Source: Gammaproteobacteria bacterium
GTDB taxonomy: Bacteria > Pseudomonadota > Gammaproteobacteria > Steroidobacterales > Steroidobacteraceae
Direction of reading: 5' to 3'
Assembly (NCBI GenBank): GCA_947455595.1
Contig: CANGOP010000025.1
Coordinates: 1 to 33,334 of the forward strand
Length of the DNA: 33,334 bases
Part shown: positions 1 to 8,324 of the stretch, piece after piece
How positions within the stretch are numbered: the stretch's first letter is position 1
How the letters are laid out: the number at the start of each line of letters is the position of its first letter
Notes under the pieces: generated by a model
Database searches by the model: none
Seen by the model: only the letters and a program-made list of their open reading frames with translations
What the model was told of the DNA's origin: nothing
Program-made: the position numbers and the translations under genes

Positions 1-1473
1 CCCGTGGGCACTGAGCGCTGCCTTGCCTTCGTCCTCGCGCAAGGTGCGAGCGGCGGTGCGGCCGGCGCGTGGACGTTGCAGCGTCACGGGTGGCGCGTCG
101 CGCCAACGGGCGCCGATATGCGCGGCCGCGTTCAGCGCTTCCAAGCCTTCGCGCTGACCCTGCAGCGGGATGACGCCATGCTGAGTGCAGTGGGAACGAA
201 TGTCTTCGTAAAGCGTCTCGGGCAGCGAGGCCAGCATGGCAGCGCGTGCGCCGGCTTTGCGAGCCTCGTCGACGAAGAGTCGAATTGGACCATCGAAGGC
301 TGAGGTGTCCGAGCGATCCGCCGGCGGACAGTCGAGCATGAAGGCGACGGCGTCGTAGCCGGCCTTGAACACGCTCGAGAACAGCGCCTGCATCTTCGGT
401 TGGTTGAACCAAATGTAGGTGTGGAAATCGAAAGGATTGGCGATGGTGACGCGAGGGCCTACGGCCTCTTGCACCGCGTCGCGGATATCGGCCGGGAGCG
501 GCGGGAATTCCAGCGACGTGTGGCGCGCCACATCCGAGGTCATGGCCATGTCGCCGCCGGACGCGCCCATCACCAGCACTTTGTGGCCGTTGAGTGGGCC
601 GCCCGAATGCAGCACCTTCAGCGTCTCCACTAAGGAGGCGAGGGTGTCGCAACGCGCGATACCCGCGTCGCGACAATAGGCGTCGAAGACCGCATCCGCG
701 CCAGCCATGGCACCCGTGTGGGTGGCAGCGGCTTGGGCAGCGGCCGCCGTGCGGCCTGATTTGACCAGTGCGATGGGCTTGCCGGCCGCGCGCGCCGTAT
801 TGACCGCCTCGGAGAAGCGCTGGGCATCCTTGATGCCTTCGATATAGAGACCGAAGGCGGTGACACGCGGGTCTTCACTGAGCACCTCGATGAGGTCCTC
901 GAGCGCCAGACGCGTTTGGTTGCCCACCGAGATCACATAACCAATAGGCAAATCGCGCTGATTGAACATCAGCGTCAGCGAAATCGTGCCGCTTTGGCAG
1001 AGGATGGCGACGCCGCGATCGGAGCGTGCACCACCGACCACCTGATCGGGCCAGAGCGCGGCGCGATCGAAGAAATTGACGAGCCCGTAGCAGTTGGGGC
1101 CGGTGAAGGCGAGGTCCCCGGCTGCCGTCACGAGGTCTGCGGTGAGCTTGCGACCTTCGTCGGTTGCCGTTTCATCAAAGCCGGACGCAAAGCAGACGAA
1201 ACCGCCTGCACCACGACGCGACAAACCCTCCGCGAGCGCGGGGATATCTGCGGCCGGTGCGGCCAGGAACGAGGCATCGGGTGCGCCGGGCAACTCGTCG
1301 ATGGACCGGTAGTAGGTGGTGGTCTCATCCGACGGGCGCGTGGGATGAATGCGCCAGATGTCGCCTTGATAGCCGATCTGTCGGCAGGCGTTGGCGACGG
1401 CATCTGTCCAGTTGCCGCCGACCAAGGCCAGCGTCTTCGGTGCGAGCAGGCGCCGCAGCGATTCGCGGTTCAT
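1..1473 (-). CDS. ADP-forming acyl-CoA synthetase (acetate-CoA ligase family), 3' end outside window
   Basis: The open frame starts at an ATG (1473-1471) and runs 491 codons to the window edge without a stop, so only the N-terminal part is seen. Residues ~1-130 look like a CoA-binding Rossmann domain (LAPKTLALVGG near the start, TGPNCYGLVN in the middle). Residues ~140-290 look like the succinyl-CoA-ligase flavodoxin-like domain, with the motif KSGRTAAAAQAAATHTG. His252 in that motif matches the phospho-histidine of NDP-forming acyl-CoA synthetases. The ATP-grasp domain would follow beyond the edge. The family converts a carboxylic acid, ATP and CoA to acyl-CoA, ADP and phosphate. The start overlaps the stop of the thioesterase upstream as ATGA, implying translational coupling. 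The acid used is not readable from sequence; context suggests a quaternary-amine or carnitine-related acid. Confidence 0.85.
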   Translation of the reverse strand, partial: MNRESLRRLLAPKTLALVGGNWTDAVANACRQIGYQGDIWRIHPTRPSDETTTYYRSIDELPGAPDASFLAAPAADIPALAEGLSRRGAGGFVCFASGFDETATDEGRKLTADLVTAAGDLAFTGPNCYGLVNFFDRAALWPDQVVGGARSDRGVAILCQSGTISLTLMFNQRDLPIGYVISVGNQTRLALEDLIEVLSEDPRVTAFGLYIEGIKDAQRFSEAVNTARAAGKPIALVKSGRTAAAAQAAATHTGAMAGADAVFDAYCRDAGIARCDTLASLVETLKVLHSGGPLNGHKVLVMGASGGDMAMTSDVARHTSLEFPPLPADIRDAVQEAVGPRVTIANPFDFHTYIWFNQPKMQALFSSVFKAGYDAVAFMLDCPPADRSDTSAFDGPIRLFVDEARKAGARAAMLASLPETLYEDIRSHCTQHGVIPLQGQREGLEALNAAAHIGARWRDAPPVTLQRPRAGRTAARTLREDEGKAALSAHG

Positions 1474-1946
1474 GCGCGCTTGGTGAGCGTCAGTGCCCGC
1501 GAGACAGGACCTGCCCACTCGCCGGCATCGGGGCCGTTGAATTGCTCAATGGCCGAGCGGATTGTCGCCGGAAACGTCGCGGCGCCCGCTTGCTCACCCT
1601 GACGGTAGTGCAGCAACATGAATTCGCCGGTGGCGGCGAGTCCGTCCTTCCCTGCGACCCGCACTTCAAAGCCCACATGGACCCGTTTGGAGTCCACGGC
1701 GATCACGTGCGCACCGATCTCCAGCATCTCGCCAAACTTCACTTCGCGCAGCCAGTGGGCGTGCGCTTCCAGCGAGTACAGCGTGCACTGAGTGCTGCTG
1801 CGATAGGCTTCATCGATGCCTACCGCCACCATGAACGCGTCACAGGCACGGCTCATGGCGACGATGTAGTAGGCATCGTTCAGATGCTGGTTGTAGTCGA
1901 TCCAGTCAGGCTGAATCGCCGTCCGGTAAAGGGTCCGTGCGGGCAT
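1470..1946 (-). CDS. hotdog thioesterase, probable betainyl-CoA thioesterase
   Basis: This 158-residue protein has the 4HBT hotdog pattern: WIDYNQHLNDAYY near residues 15-27, with the Asp-Tyr-Asn-x-His-Leu signature, then HWLREVKFGEMLEI and KRVHVGFEV strands. As I recall them, the closest relatives are the thioesterase domains fused to, or encoded beside, L-carnitine 3-dehydrogenases. Those hydrolyse betainyl-CoA to glycine betaine and CoA. It lies 9 bp downstream of the beta-keto acid cleavage enzyme, which in that pathway makes betainyl-CoA, so the pairing supports the role. A GAGG ribosome site sits about 8 nt before the ATG, inside the end of the preceding gene. Its TGA overlaps the ATG of the CoA ligase. 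The thioesterase fold is secure; the betainyl-CoA substrate is inferred from similarity and context. Confidence 0.8.
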   Translation of the reverse strand: MPARTLYRTAIQPDWIDYNQHLNDAYYIVAMSRACDAFMVAVGIDEAYRSSTQCTLYSLEAHAHWLREVKFGEMLEIGAHVIAVDSKRVHVGFEVRVAGKDGLAATGEFMLLHYRQGEQAGAATFPATIRSAIEQFNGPDAGEWAGPVSRALTLTKRA

Positions 1947-1955
1947 GGGATGACC

Positions 1956-2855
1956 TCAACCGATCTTCAGACGCTCACGAACCTCAGCCGGTCCAATGAC
2001 TCGAGCGCCCATGGCTTCGACGATGCCGCGGGCCTTGGTGACCAGTTGCGCGTTTGAGGCGTAGACGCCCTTGGACAGATACAGGTTGTCTTCGAGACCG
2101 ACGCGGACGTTGCCGCCGTTGAGCACCGAGTTGGCGACCCACGGCATCTGCATGCGGCTGATGGCGAACGACGACCAGACGGCATCGTCCGGCAGGAAAT
2201 TCTTCATCGCGAGCAGGTGTTCGGTGTTCGCCGGTACGCCCCAGGCAATGCCCATGCACAACTGGATCAACGGCGGCGGCAGGACGAGGCCTTCCTTGAT
2301 CATTTGCTTCACGAACCAGAGGTTGCCCGTGTCGAAGATTTCGAATTCCGGCTTGACGCCGAGATCCTTACAAATCGCCGCGCCCTGGCGCAGATAGTTC
2401 GGGGTCGACACGTAGGCGCGGTTGCCGTCGCCGAAGTTCAAGCTGCCGCAGTCGAGCGTGCAGATGTCCGGCCGATACTTCCCTTCTTCGCACAGGTCGA
2501 TCACGTGGCGCATGCGATCTTCCTGCGAGCAGAAGTCGCTACCTGGCGCCGGGGTGTCCTTGATGCCGTTCTCGCCGATGACGATGTAGCCGCCCATGCC
2601 GCAGGTCAGGTTCACGATGACGTCGGTGCCGCTCTCGCGGATCGCCTTGACGACCGCGCGGTAGTGGCGCGTTTCCATCGAGAAGTCGCCCGTCTCTGGG
2701 TTGCGAACGTGGATGTGGACGATTGACGCACCCGCTTGGGCGGCCTCAATGGCGCTTTGCGCGATTTGCTCTGGCGTCACTGCACAGTGAGGGCTCTTGG
2801 TGACCTTCGAATCATCGCCGGTGACCGCGCAGGTAATCATCACATCTTGGTTCAT
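1956..2855 (-). CDS. beta-keto acid cleavage enzyme (BKACE, DUF849), probable dehydrocarnitine cleavage enzyme
   Basis: The 299-residue product is a BKACE-family protein. It carries the zinc-binding HIHVRN motif (His47, His49), an N-terminal ITCAVTGDD, and a C-terminal GGNVRVGLEDN. BKACE enzymes condense a beta-keto acid with acetyl-CoA to give acetoacetate and a new acyl-CoA. The carnitine version turns 3-dehydrocarnitine into betainyl-CoA. The neighbouring thioesterase of carnitine-dehydrogenase type favours that substrate, but no carnitine dehydrogenase is in the window, and BKACE members also act on other keto acids. I chose the ATG at 2855 because a strong GAGGGGAG site lies 4-5 nt upstream. 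An ATG at 2885 would put the coding region into a perfect inverted repeat in the divergent promoter region. First gene of a three-gene operon. Confidence 0.85.
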   Translation of the reverse strand: MNQDVMITCAVTGDDSKVTKSPHCAVTPEQIAQSAIEAAQAGASIVHIHVRNPETGDFSMETRHYRAVVKAIRESGTDVIVNLTCGMGGYIVIGENGIKDTPAPGSDFCSQEDRMRHVIDLCEEGKYRPDICTLDCGSLNFGDGNRAYVSTPNYLRQGAAICKDLGVKPEFEIFDTGNLWFVKQMIKEGLVLPPPLIQLCMGIAWGVPANTEHLLAMKNFLPDDAVWSSFAISRMQMPWVANSVLNGGNVRVGLEDNLYLSKGVYASNAQLVTKARGIVEAMGARVIGPAEVRERLKIG

Positions 2856-2883
2856 GGGGCTCCCCTCTAAAGACCGTTCCATC

Positions 2884-2904
2884 ATATTATCGCGGTCATA
2901 ATAT
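2884..2904. promoter_or_regulatory. perfect inverted repeat, candidate operator between divergent operons
   Basis: ATATTAT (2884-2890) and ATAATAT (2898-2904) are exact reverse complements separated by 7 nt (CGCGGTC). They lie in the 117-bp gap between the divergent BKACE and ThDP-decarboxylase genes and are markedly AT-rich against a GC-rich background. Each arm contains TAATAT, which could serve as a -10 element facing outward, so a regulator bound here could control both directions. I see no convincing -35 boxes. That it is an operator is inference. Confidence 0.5.
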
Positions 2905-2972
2905 TTACGCTACCGCGTGCCGCGGCCCTTTTCGGGCCTGTCGGCGGCGGGATTAACGGGGTAGGGTGGGGC

Positions 2973-4571
2973 ATGAAAAAGACGCTCGGTACGTACCTGA
3001 TTGAGGTGTTGGAAGCGCAGGGTGTCCGCCATGTGTTTGGCATCCCCGGCGTGCACAACCTCGAGCTTTATCGCGGGCTTGCCGCGTCGTCGATCCGCCA
3101 TGTGGCCGGCCGACATGAGCAGGCCCTCGGCTTCATGGCCGACGGTTACGCCCGTGCCGGGGGTGGCGTTGGGATCTGCTTCACGATCACAGGACCGGGA
3201 CTGACCAACATCGCGACCGCTATGGGGCAGGCCTTACAGGATTCGATCCCTCTGCTCGTGGTCTCCAGCGAAAACCGCCGCGGGGAGATGGGAACCGGAC
3301 AGGGCTTCCTGCACGAAATCCCCGATCAGATGGGCATTGCGCGCATCGTCTCCGCCCACGCGGAGCGGATTTTGGCGCCCGAGGATCTGCCGCCGGCGTT
3401 GGAGCGCGCGTTCCGCCTGTGGGCGACGGCGCGTCCGGGTCCGGTGTATTTGGAGATTCCGCGTGATGTGCTGACGGCGGATGCGTCGCATTTGCCGGTG
3501 GTGACCTGGCCCCGGCCCGCGCCGGTTGTCGCAGCACCGGACGCGGTTGCGGCAGCGGCCGCGCGACTCTCAACCGCTTCCCGGCCGGTCCTGCTGGTCG
3601 GCGGCGGTGCGGTTGGCGCGCAAACTGAAGTTCGGATGCTGGCGGAGCGTCTCGATGCGCCGGTCGTGATGACCGTGAATGCGCGTGGGTTGATGCCGAT
3701 CGACCATCCGTTGGCGGTGCCGATGAGTCCGTCGATGGCGGCAGTCCGTCAGTTGGTGGCGCAGGCTGATGTGGTCCTGGCAATCGGAACTGAATTCGGT
3801 CAGACCGATTACGACATGTACTCCGTCTCGGCTTTTGCACAGCCACCGGGCTTGCTGCGGATCGATATCGATCACGATCAGATGCAACGCTCGGTTCGTG
3901 CCGAGGTCGCGCTCGTGGGGGACGCCAAGGCAACACTCAGCGCTCTGCTGGGGCACGATGTGGGCCCATCGCGCGACAGCGCGGGTGCGGCGCGTGCGCA
4001 GGCCGCGAATGCCGATGCAATGGCAGCACTGCCGGCTGCCTACGTGCGGGAGATCGCCCTCCTCAATCTGATCCGGGACGCCGTTCCTTCTGTGACGATC
4101 GTTGGTGATTCCACGCAAATGGTGTATGCGGGCAATCTCGGTTATGCCGCATCGGCGCCCAGGACCTGGTTCAACAGCGCGACCGGGTACGGCACGCTCG
4201 GCTATGCGTTGCCGGCATCGACGGGCGCGGGATTGGCGCGGCCGGACACGCCGATGGTGTGCCTCGTGGGTGACGGGGGGCTTCAGTTCACGCTCGGAGA
4301 ACTTGCCAGCCCGCGCGAGGCGGGGGCGTGGACCGCCATCGTGATCTGGAACAACGAAGGCTATGGCGAAATCAAAACGTCCATGATCGCGGTGGACATT
4401 GAGCCGGAGGGTGTCGATATCCGGCCACCGAATTTCAGTTTGCTGGCAGCAGCGTATGGTTATGCCCACCAGTGTGTCGATACGCCGGAGGCACTCGCCG
4501 CCGCGTTACGGGATTTTGCAGCGCGCCGACAGATCGTGGTCATTGAAGTGCGCGCGGAGGCATTCGAATGA
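2973..4571 (+). CDS. ThDP-dependent 2-oxoacid decarboxylase, AruI-like (5-guanidino-2-oxopentanoate decarboxylase type)
   Basis: A 532-residue acetolactate-synthase-superfamily enzyme with N-terminal Pyr, middle, and C-terminal PP domains. The catalytic glutamate is Glu49 in GRHEQALGFMADGYAR. The ThDP/Mg motif starts at GDGG (433-436) and ends at Asn460-Asn461. The opening (YLIEVLEAQGVRHVFGIPGVHNLELYRG split as VFGIPGVHNLELYRG) and the next gene, an AruH-like aminotransferase, point to the arginine transaminase pathway, where AruI decarboxylates 2-ketoarginine to 4-guanidinobutyraldehyde. GGGTGGGG precedes the ATG. The stop overlaps the ATG of the aminotransferase (ATGA). The superfamily call is secure. 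The substrate is inferred; in this setting an N-methylated 2-oxoacid is also possible. It is unlikely to be a biosynthetic acetolactate synthase, since there is no small subunit and the context is catabolic. Confidence 0.8.
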   Translation: MKKTLGTYLIEVLEAQGVRHVFGIPGVHNLELYRGLAASSIRHVAGRHEQALGFMADGYARAGGGVGICFTITGPGLTNIATAMGQALQDSIPLLVVSSENRRGEMGTGQGFLHEIPDQMGIARIVSAHAERILAPEDLPPALERAFRLWATARPGPVYLEIPRDVLTADASHLPVVTWPRPAPVVAAPDAVAAAAARLSTASRPVLLVGGGAVGAQTEVRMLAERLDAPVVMTVNARGLMPIDHPLAVPMSPSMAAVRQLVAQADVVLAIGTEFGQTDYDMYSVSAFAQPPGLLRIDIDHDQMQRSVRAEVALVGDAKATLSALLGHDVGPSRDSAGAARAQAANADAMAALPAAYVREIALLNLIRDAVPSVTIVGDSTQMVYAGNLGYAASAPRTWFNSATGYGTLGYALPASTGAGLARPDTPMVCLVGDGGLQFTLGELASPREAGAWTAIVIWNNEGYGEIKTSMIAVDIEPEGVDIRPPNFSLLAAAYGYAHQCVDTPEALAAALRDFAARRQIVVIEVRAEAFE

Positions 4572-5746
4572 AGCGTCGTTTTGCACCGATCGTGGATTGG
4601 ATCGCGCATGAAGGCGGGGTCGACCCTTGGGCGATTCATTGGGAAGCCCGACAAGCCAAAGACAAGGGTGAGGACGTCATCATCCTGAGTGTCGGTGACC
4701 CACCCATCGACACCCCCGTGCCTGTGGTTGATCGGGCCGTAGCGGCGCTGCGCGGCGGTGATACCCACTACACCGAAATTCTCGGCAAGACACCGCTGCG
4801 TGAGCGGATCGCCGCGGTGCACGTCGCGCGCACCGGGATGTCGTGTTCGGCGGACAACGTCGCGGTCCTTGCGGGCACGCAGAACGGCTTGTTCGTCGCG
4901 TCACTGTGCTTGGCGAGTCACGGCGATGAGATCATCACCATCGACCCGATGTACACGACTTACCCGGCCTCAATCCAGGCGTCGGGTGCGAAATTGGTGC
5001 GCGTGCCAGCACACGCTTCCGCGGGCTTTCATCCTGATTTGAAGGCGCTGGAAGCAGCGGTGACCTCGCGCACTCGCGCGATCTTTTTGGCGACGCCGAG
5101 CAATCCATCGGGTGTTGTCTTGTCCGAGAAAGATTGTGACGGTATCGCTGACATCGCGCGTCGCCACGGGCTGTGGATCGTCTCCGATGAAGTCTATGCT
5201 GGCATTGCCGATGGCAATCGTGTGCCGAGCCTCGCGGCGCGTCTGCCGAATCAGGTCGTCACCGTGGGCAGTCTCTCCAAGAGCCACGCTATGACCGGAT
5301 GGCGCGTCGGCTGGCTGATCGGGCCGCCGGATCTTGTAAAGCTCGTGGAAGAATTAGCACTGTGCATGCTCTACGGCATCCCGGGCTTTATACAGGAAGC
5401 AGCGATCGCTGCCCTCGATCTGCGGGAGGACACCGAACGGAGCATGCATGAGTACTGTCGTGTGCGGCGCGATGTGCTCTACCGCGCCCTGGCCGATATT
5501 CCGACCGTCACGCCACACTGGCCCGATGCCGGTATGTTCATGCTCCTCGACGTCCGCAAGACAGGCCTTGGCAGCGCAGGCTTCCTGCGCGGCTTGTTCG
5601 AGTCAGAAAAGGTGTCGCTGCTCGATGGTGCGGCGTTTGGACGCGAGACGGATGGGTTTGTGCGCGCCTGCTTCGCCGCCGAGCCCGCTGAGTTGGAAGA
5701 GGCCGGCCGGCGCATTCGCCGGTATGCCGCGAGTCTGGGCGGTTAA
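4568..5746 (+). CDS. PLP-dependent class I aminotransferase, AruH-like (arginine-pyruvate transaminase type)
   Basis: A 392-residue fold-type I aminotransferase. The PLP lysine is Lys238 in SLSKSHAMTGWRVGW, with SVGDP near residue 41, NPSG in the middle (ATPSNPSGVVL) and ISDEVY-type VSDEVYAG. Several stretches, including SLSKSHAMTGWR and LALCMLYG, match my memory of Pseudomonas aeruginosa AruH, which transaminates L-arginine with pyruvate. Its ATG overlaps the stop of the AruI-like decarboxylase, so the pair is translationally coupled. The two would turn an amino acid into an aldehyde one carbon shorter, which the PuuC/KauB-like aldehyde dehydrogenase in this window could oxidise. The aminotransferase class is certain; arginine as substrate is likely by similarity but not proven. 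Confidence 0.83.
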   Translation: MKRRFAPIVDWIAHEGGVDPWAIHWEARQAKDKGEDVIILSVGDPPIDTPVPVVDRAVAALRGGDTHYTEILGKTPLRERIAAVHVARTGMSCSADNVAVLAGTQNGLFVASLCLASHGDEIITIDPMYTTYPASIQASGAKLVRVPAHASAGFHPDLKALEAAVTSRTRAIFLATPSNPSGVVLSEKDCDGIADIARRHGLWIVSDEVYAGIADGNRVPSLAARLPNQVVTVGSLSKSHAMTGWRVGWLIGPPDLVKLVEELALCMLYGIPGFIQEAAIAALDLREDTERSMHEYCRVRRDVLYRALADIPTVTPHWPDAGMFMLLDVRKTGLGSAGFLRGLFESEKVSLLDGAAFGRETDGFVRACFAAEPAELEEAGRRIRRYAASLGG

Positions 5747-5757
5747 CCCAGACTCGC
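5729..5757. terminator. bidirectional terminator-like hairpin spanning a stop codon
   Basis: GCGAGTCTGGG (5729-5739) and CCCAGACTCGC (5747-5757) form a perfect 11-bp stem with a 7-nt loop holding the TAA stop of the aminotransferase gene. It lies at the convergent junction with the TonB receptor gene, which ends 11 bp further on, so it can fold in either transcript. There is no clear U tract on either side, so it may act as a transcript-end stabiliser rather than a classic intrinsic terminator. Confidence 0.6.
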
Positions 5758-5767
5758 CGCAATTTGC

Positions 5768-8281
5768 CTACATCCGGTAGGTGAACGTCAGGCCGATCGT
5801 CCGTGGGCGGAACGTCCACGAATTGCGTTGCGGCGTGGGTTGCGTCCAGAGGTAGTTGTTGTTTGCATCGACCGGGATGTTGTAGTCGGACTGTCCCAAC
5901 TGATAGTTGGTGATCGTCCGTGCGTCGAACAGATTGTCGATGAACAAAGCAACCGACGCATTGCCGAAGCTCATGCCGGCGCGCAGTGAGGCGAACTTCG
6001 TCGAGGCGACAGGCACCACGTAAGGATTGTATTGCACTGAATTGGGATCTTGCATCGCGGTCAGCCAGGTGTTCTGCGCCGAGTACTGCCAGTCGAAGCG
6101 AGCAAAAGCGTCACGCTCCGCGACTGCAAAGTTGTATTGCAGTCCAAGCGACAACGTCCATGGAGGGGATGAGGCGGGGCTGCCGTTTACCGCACCTTCG
6201 CCTGAGATCGCATCACCCGCCGAGGCCAGGAGCGGCTTCGGCGCCTGCGTGGCTTCAGTGTAACGCGCGCTGGTATATCCAAATGCGGCGTCGAGCGAGA
6301 ACCCACCCCCGAGTACCGACTCAACTTGAAGGTCGAAGCCCTTGGCCACTGCCGAGCCCAAGTTGTCGGTGAACTGCAGGCCACAGTTGTAGGAGACGTA
6401 GACGCTCTGCTGAATGTTCTGCCATTTGATGTAGTAGACGCTCGAGGCAATGCGCAGGTGGCTCGAGAGATTGTTCTTCGTGCCGATCTCGTAGCTCTGC
6501 GTCGTGTCTGAGTTGTAAGCGAGAGGCGCTCCACTCGGGTAACCCGCCTGGTTCAAGCCACCATCGCCATCGCAGTAGCTCGGCAACGGATTGTTGCCGC
6601 CGCCTGGCCGAAAGCCCTTTGCATAGGTGAAGTAATAGAGGTTCGCGGGGTCCATTTGGAACGACAGTCCCACCTTCGGCGTGAAGGCATTCTCACTGTG
6701 ATTAGCGGAGGCTGTTTCGCGACCAAAGTTCAGGTATCCATCACCGACGTGATTGAGATCAAAACTCATGTGGGCGAGGCGGCCGCCCAACGTGAGTTTG
6801 AGACGGTCGGTGATGGCGTAGCTGCCTTCGCCGAAGACCGCAACCTGTCGGTCAGTCACCGTGGTGTCATTCAGATAAGACGCGCAATTAGGCACTTGAT
6901 AGCCCTGCGGATTGCCATCGTTGCAGGTGTAATCGGTCGTCCCGAAGAAATCAGCTGGCGCAATGCCTAAGAGGTCTGACCACAGCGACTCAATGCGCGG
7001 ATCGTACAGCGCCTCGACACTGCGTTCCTTGGAGGTGGAGAAAAAGGCGCCGACGGTCCAGATCAGGCGGCTTGCCGGATCGTTGGACTGCCAACGCACT
7101 TCCTGTGTGAACGAGGACTGGCGGTTGGTCATGGTGTTCGGACCCGCATAGCCGGCATAGCCGGCCGGCAGGTGAATACCATTGCCGTCGAGCAAGGGGT
7201 ACCAGCTACAGGGCACGCCGTTGAGCGGGTCGCCGGCATAATTGCCGCAGGAGCCCGTCAGCGGGCCTTGAGACTGGTAGAACGCCAGGTCATAGACGCT
7301 ACCCTGATAGCCCGTCTGTTCGTTGCGATGGAAATAGGATGTATTGGAAATGAAGCGCGTCTTGCCGGCATCGATGTCGATCTTGAGCGCCGGGAGATAG
7401 TACTCATCCGGGGTCGGAATGCGCTCGGGGCTCGCGTTGTTGAAGCGGCCACTGCTGATATCGGAATACGCATCCCAGAAGGTCGACTGATCGTGCTTGC
7501 GTGAGTTCTGATACATCACACTTGGTGTGATGGCCACATTCTCGGAGGGCTGCCATAGGAACGCCAGTCGAGCCGCCATGGCATTACCGCGGTTGGCGCG
7601 CGGATCCACCACGGCTCGGCTCGTCGGGTCCACGCGATCGATCCAGCCGCCATCATGGCGATACCAGACGCTGGCGCGATAGCCGAGTACGCCGTCGATG
7701 AGCGGGCCACCATGCGCGATCCCGGCTTCGAAGCTCGGGTCACCACCGCGAGTGCTCGACAACTCGGAGCGGACGTAAGTCGACTCCTTCGACACACTTG
7801 GCTGGTTCATGATGTAGCGAACCGTGCCGCCTTCCGAGCCGGATCCGAACAGCGTGCCCTGCGGGCCGCGCAACACTTCGACGCGGTCGAGATCAAAGGT
7901 TTTCGGGAGCGCATCGTCCGGGTTGAAACCCACCGCACGCATCTGGATCGGCGTGTCGTCGATGTAGATGCCGGTCGTGCCGGCACCGCCGGACGATGAG
8001 ATACCGCGAATCGAAATGGCGTTCGTGCCGGTGTTGTCGATGGTGACGCCCGGTGTAAAGCGGGCAACGTCCTGAAAGTCCTTGATGCCTTTCACGTCGA
8101 GGGATTCTTGCGTCAGGGCGGTAACGGAAATGGGGACTTTGCTGAGCGACTCTTCATGTCGCGTCGCGGTTACGACAATTTCTTCCAGCTGTCCCGTCTT
8201 GGCATCGGCCGCGAGAGCCTGCGAGATGACGGCACTGATCATGAGACCGAGCAGTCCCGTTGCCGCTTGCGTCTTGTTCAT
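5768..8281 (-). CDS. TonB-dependent outer-membrane receptor
   Basis: An 837-residue outer-membrane receptor. A signal peptide spans residues 1-24 (hydrophobic core LLGLMISAVIS, cut after QALA). A Ton-box-like LEEIVVTATR (32-41) follows, then the plug domain with FTPGVTIDNTG, ISIRGISS and VEVLRGPQGTLFGSG. The rest is a long beta-barrel rich in alternating aromatic strands, ending TFTYRM. Receptors of this type are common in oligotrophic gamma- and alphaproteobacteria and import substrates too large or too scarce for porins. It is the last gene of the minus-strand series and starts 43 bp after the PotA-like ATPase stop, so outer-membrane uptake and inner-membrane transport may be co-expressed. 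The ligand cannot be read from sequence; a cationic or conjugated amine is a contextual guess. Confidence 0.92.
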   Translation of the reverse strand: MNKTQAATGLLGLMISAVISQALAADAKTGQLEEIVVTATRHEESLSKVPISVTALTQESLDVKGIKDFQDVARFTPGVTIDNTGTNAISIRGISSSGGAGTTGIYIDDTPIQMRAVGFNPDDALPKTFDLDRVEVLRGPQGTLFGSGSEGGTVRYIMNQPSVSKESTYVRSELSSTRGGDPSFEAGIAHGGPLIDGVLGYRASVWYRHDGGWIDRVDPTSRAVVDPRANRGNAMAARLAFLWQPSENVAITPSVMYQNSRKHDQSTFWDAYSDISSGRFNNASPERIPTPDEYYLPALKIDIDAGKTRFISNTSYFHRNEQTGYQGSVYDLAFYQSQGPLTGSCGNYAGDPLNGVPCSWYPLLDGNGIHLPAGYAGYAGPNTMTNRQSSFTQEVRWQSNDPASRLIWTVGAFFSTSKERSVEALYDPRIESLWSDLLGIAPADFFGTTDYTCNDGNPQGYQVPNCASYLNDTTVTDRQVAVFGEGSYAITDRLKLTLGGRLAHMSFDLNHVGDGYLNFGRETASANHSENAFTPKVGLSFQMDPANLYYFTYAKGFRPGGGNNPLPSYCDGDGGLNQAGYPSGAPLAYNSDTTQSYEIGTKNNLSSHLRIASSVYYIKWQNIQQSVYVSYNCGLQFTDNLGSAVAKGFDLQVESVLGGGFSLDAAFGYTSARYTEATQAPKPLLASAGDAISGEGAVNGSPASSPPWTLSLGLQYNFAVAERDAFARFDWQYSAQNTWLTAMQDPNSVQYNPYVVPVASTKFASLRAGMSFGNASVALFIDNLFDARTITNYQLGQSDYNIPVDANNNYLWTQPTPQRNSWTFRPRTIGLTFTYRM

Positions 8282-8324
8282 CCTGTAAACCCCCTATCCC
8301 CAGATTCTTCGGATCAGCGGCAGT

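Noticed and set aside
1164..2057. Long plus-strand open frame across the CoA ligase, thioesterase and BKACE ends
   Set aside because: It crosses three well-supported minus-strand genes and its translation shows no family features.
2924..2938. GGCCC-TTTTC-GGGCC hairpin before the ThDP gene
   Set aside because: Only a 5-bp stem, no U tract and no gene end before it; more likely chance in GC-rich DNA or a minor leader structure.
3570..4469. 299-codon minus-strand frame within the ThDP decarboxylase
   Set aside because: Antisense shadow; the plus strand has intact ThDP motifs.
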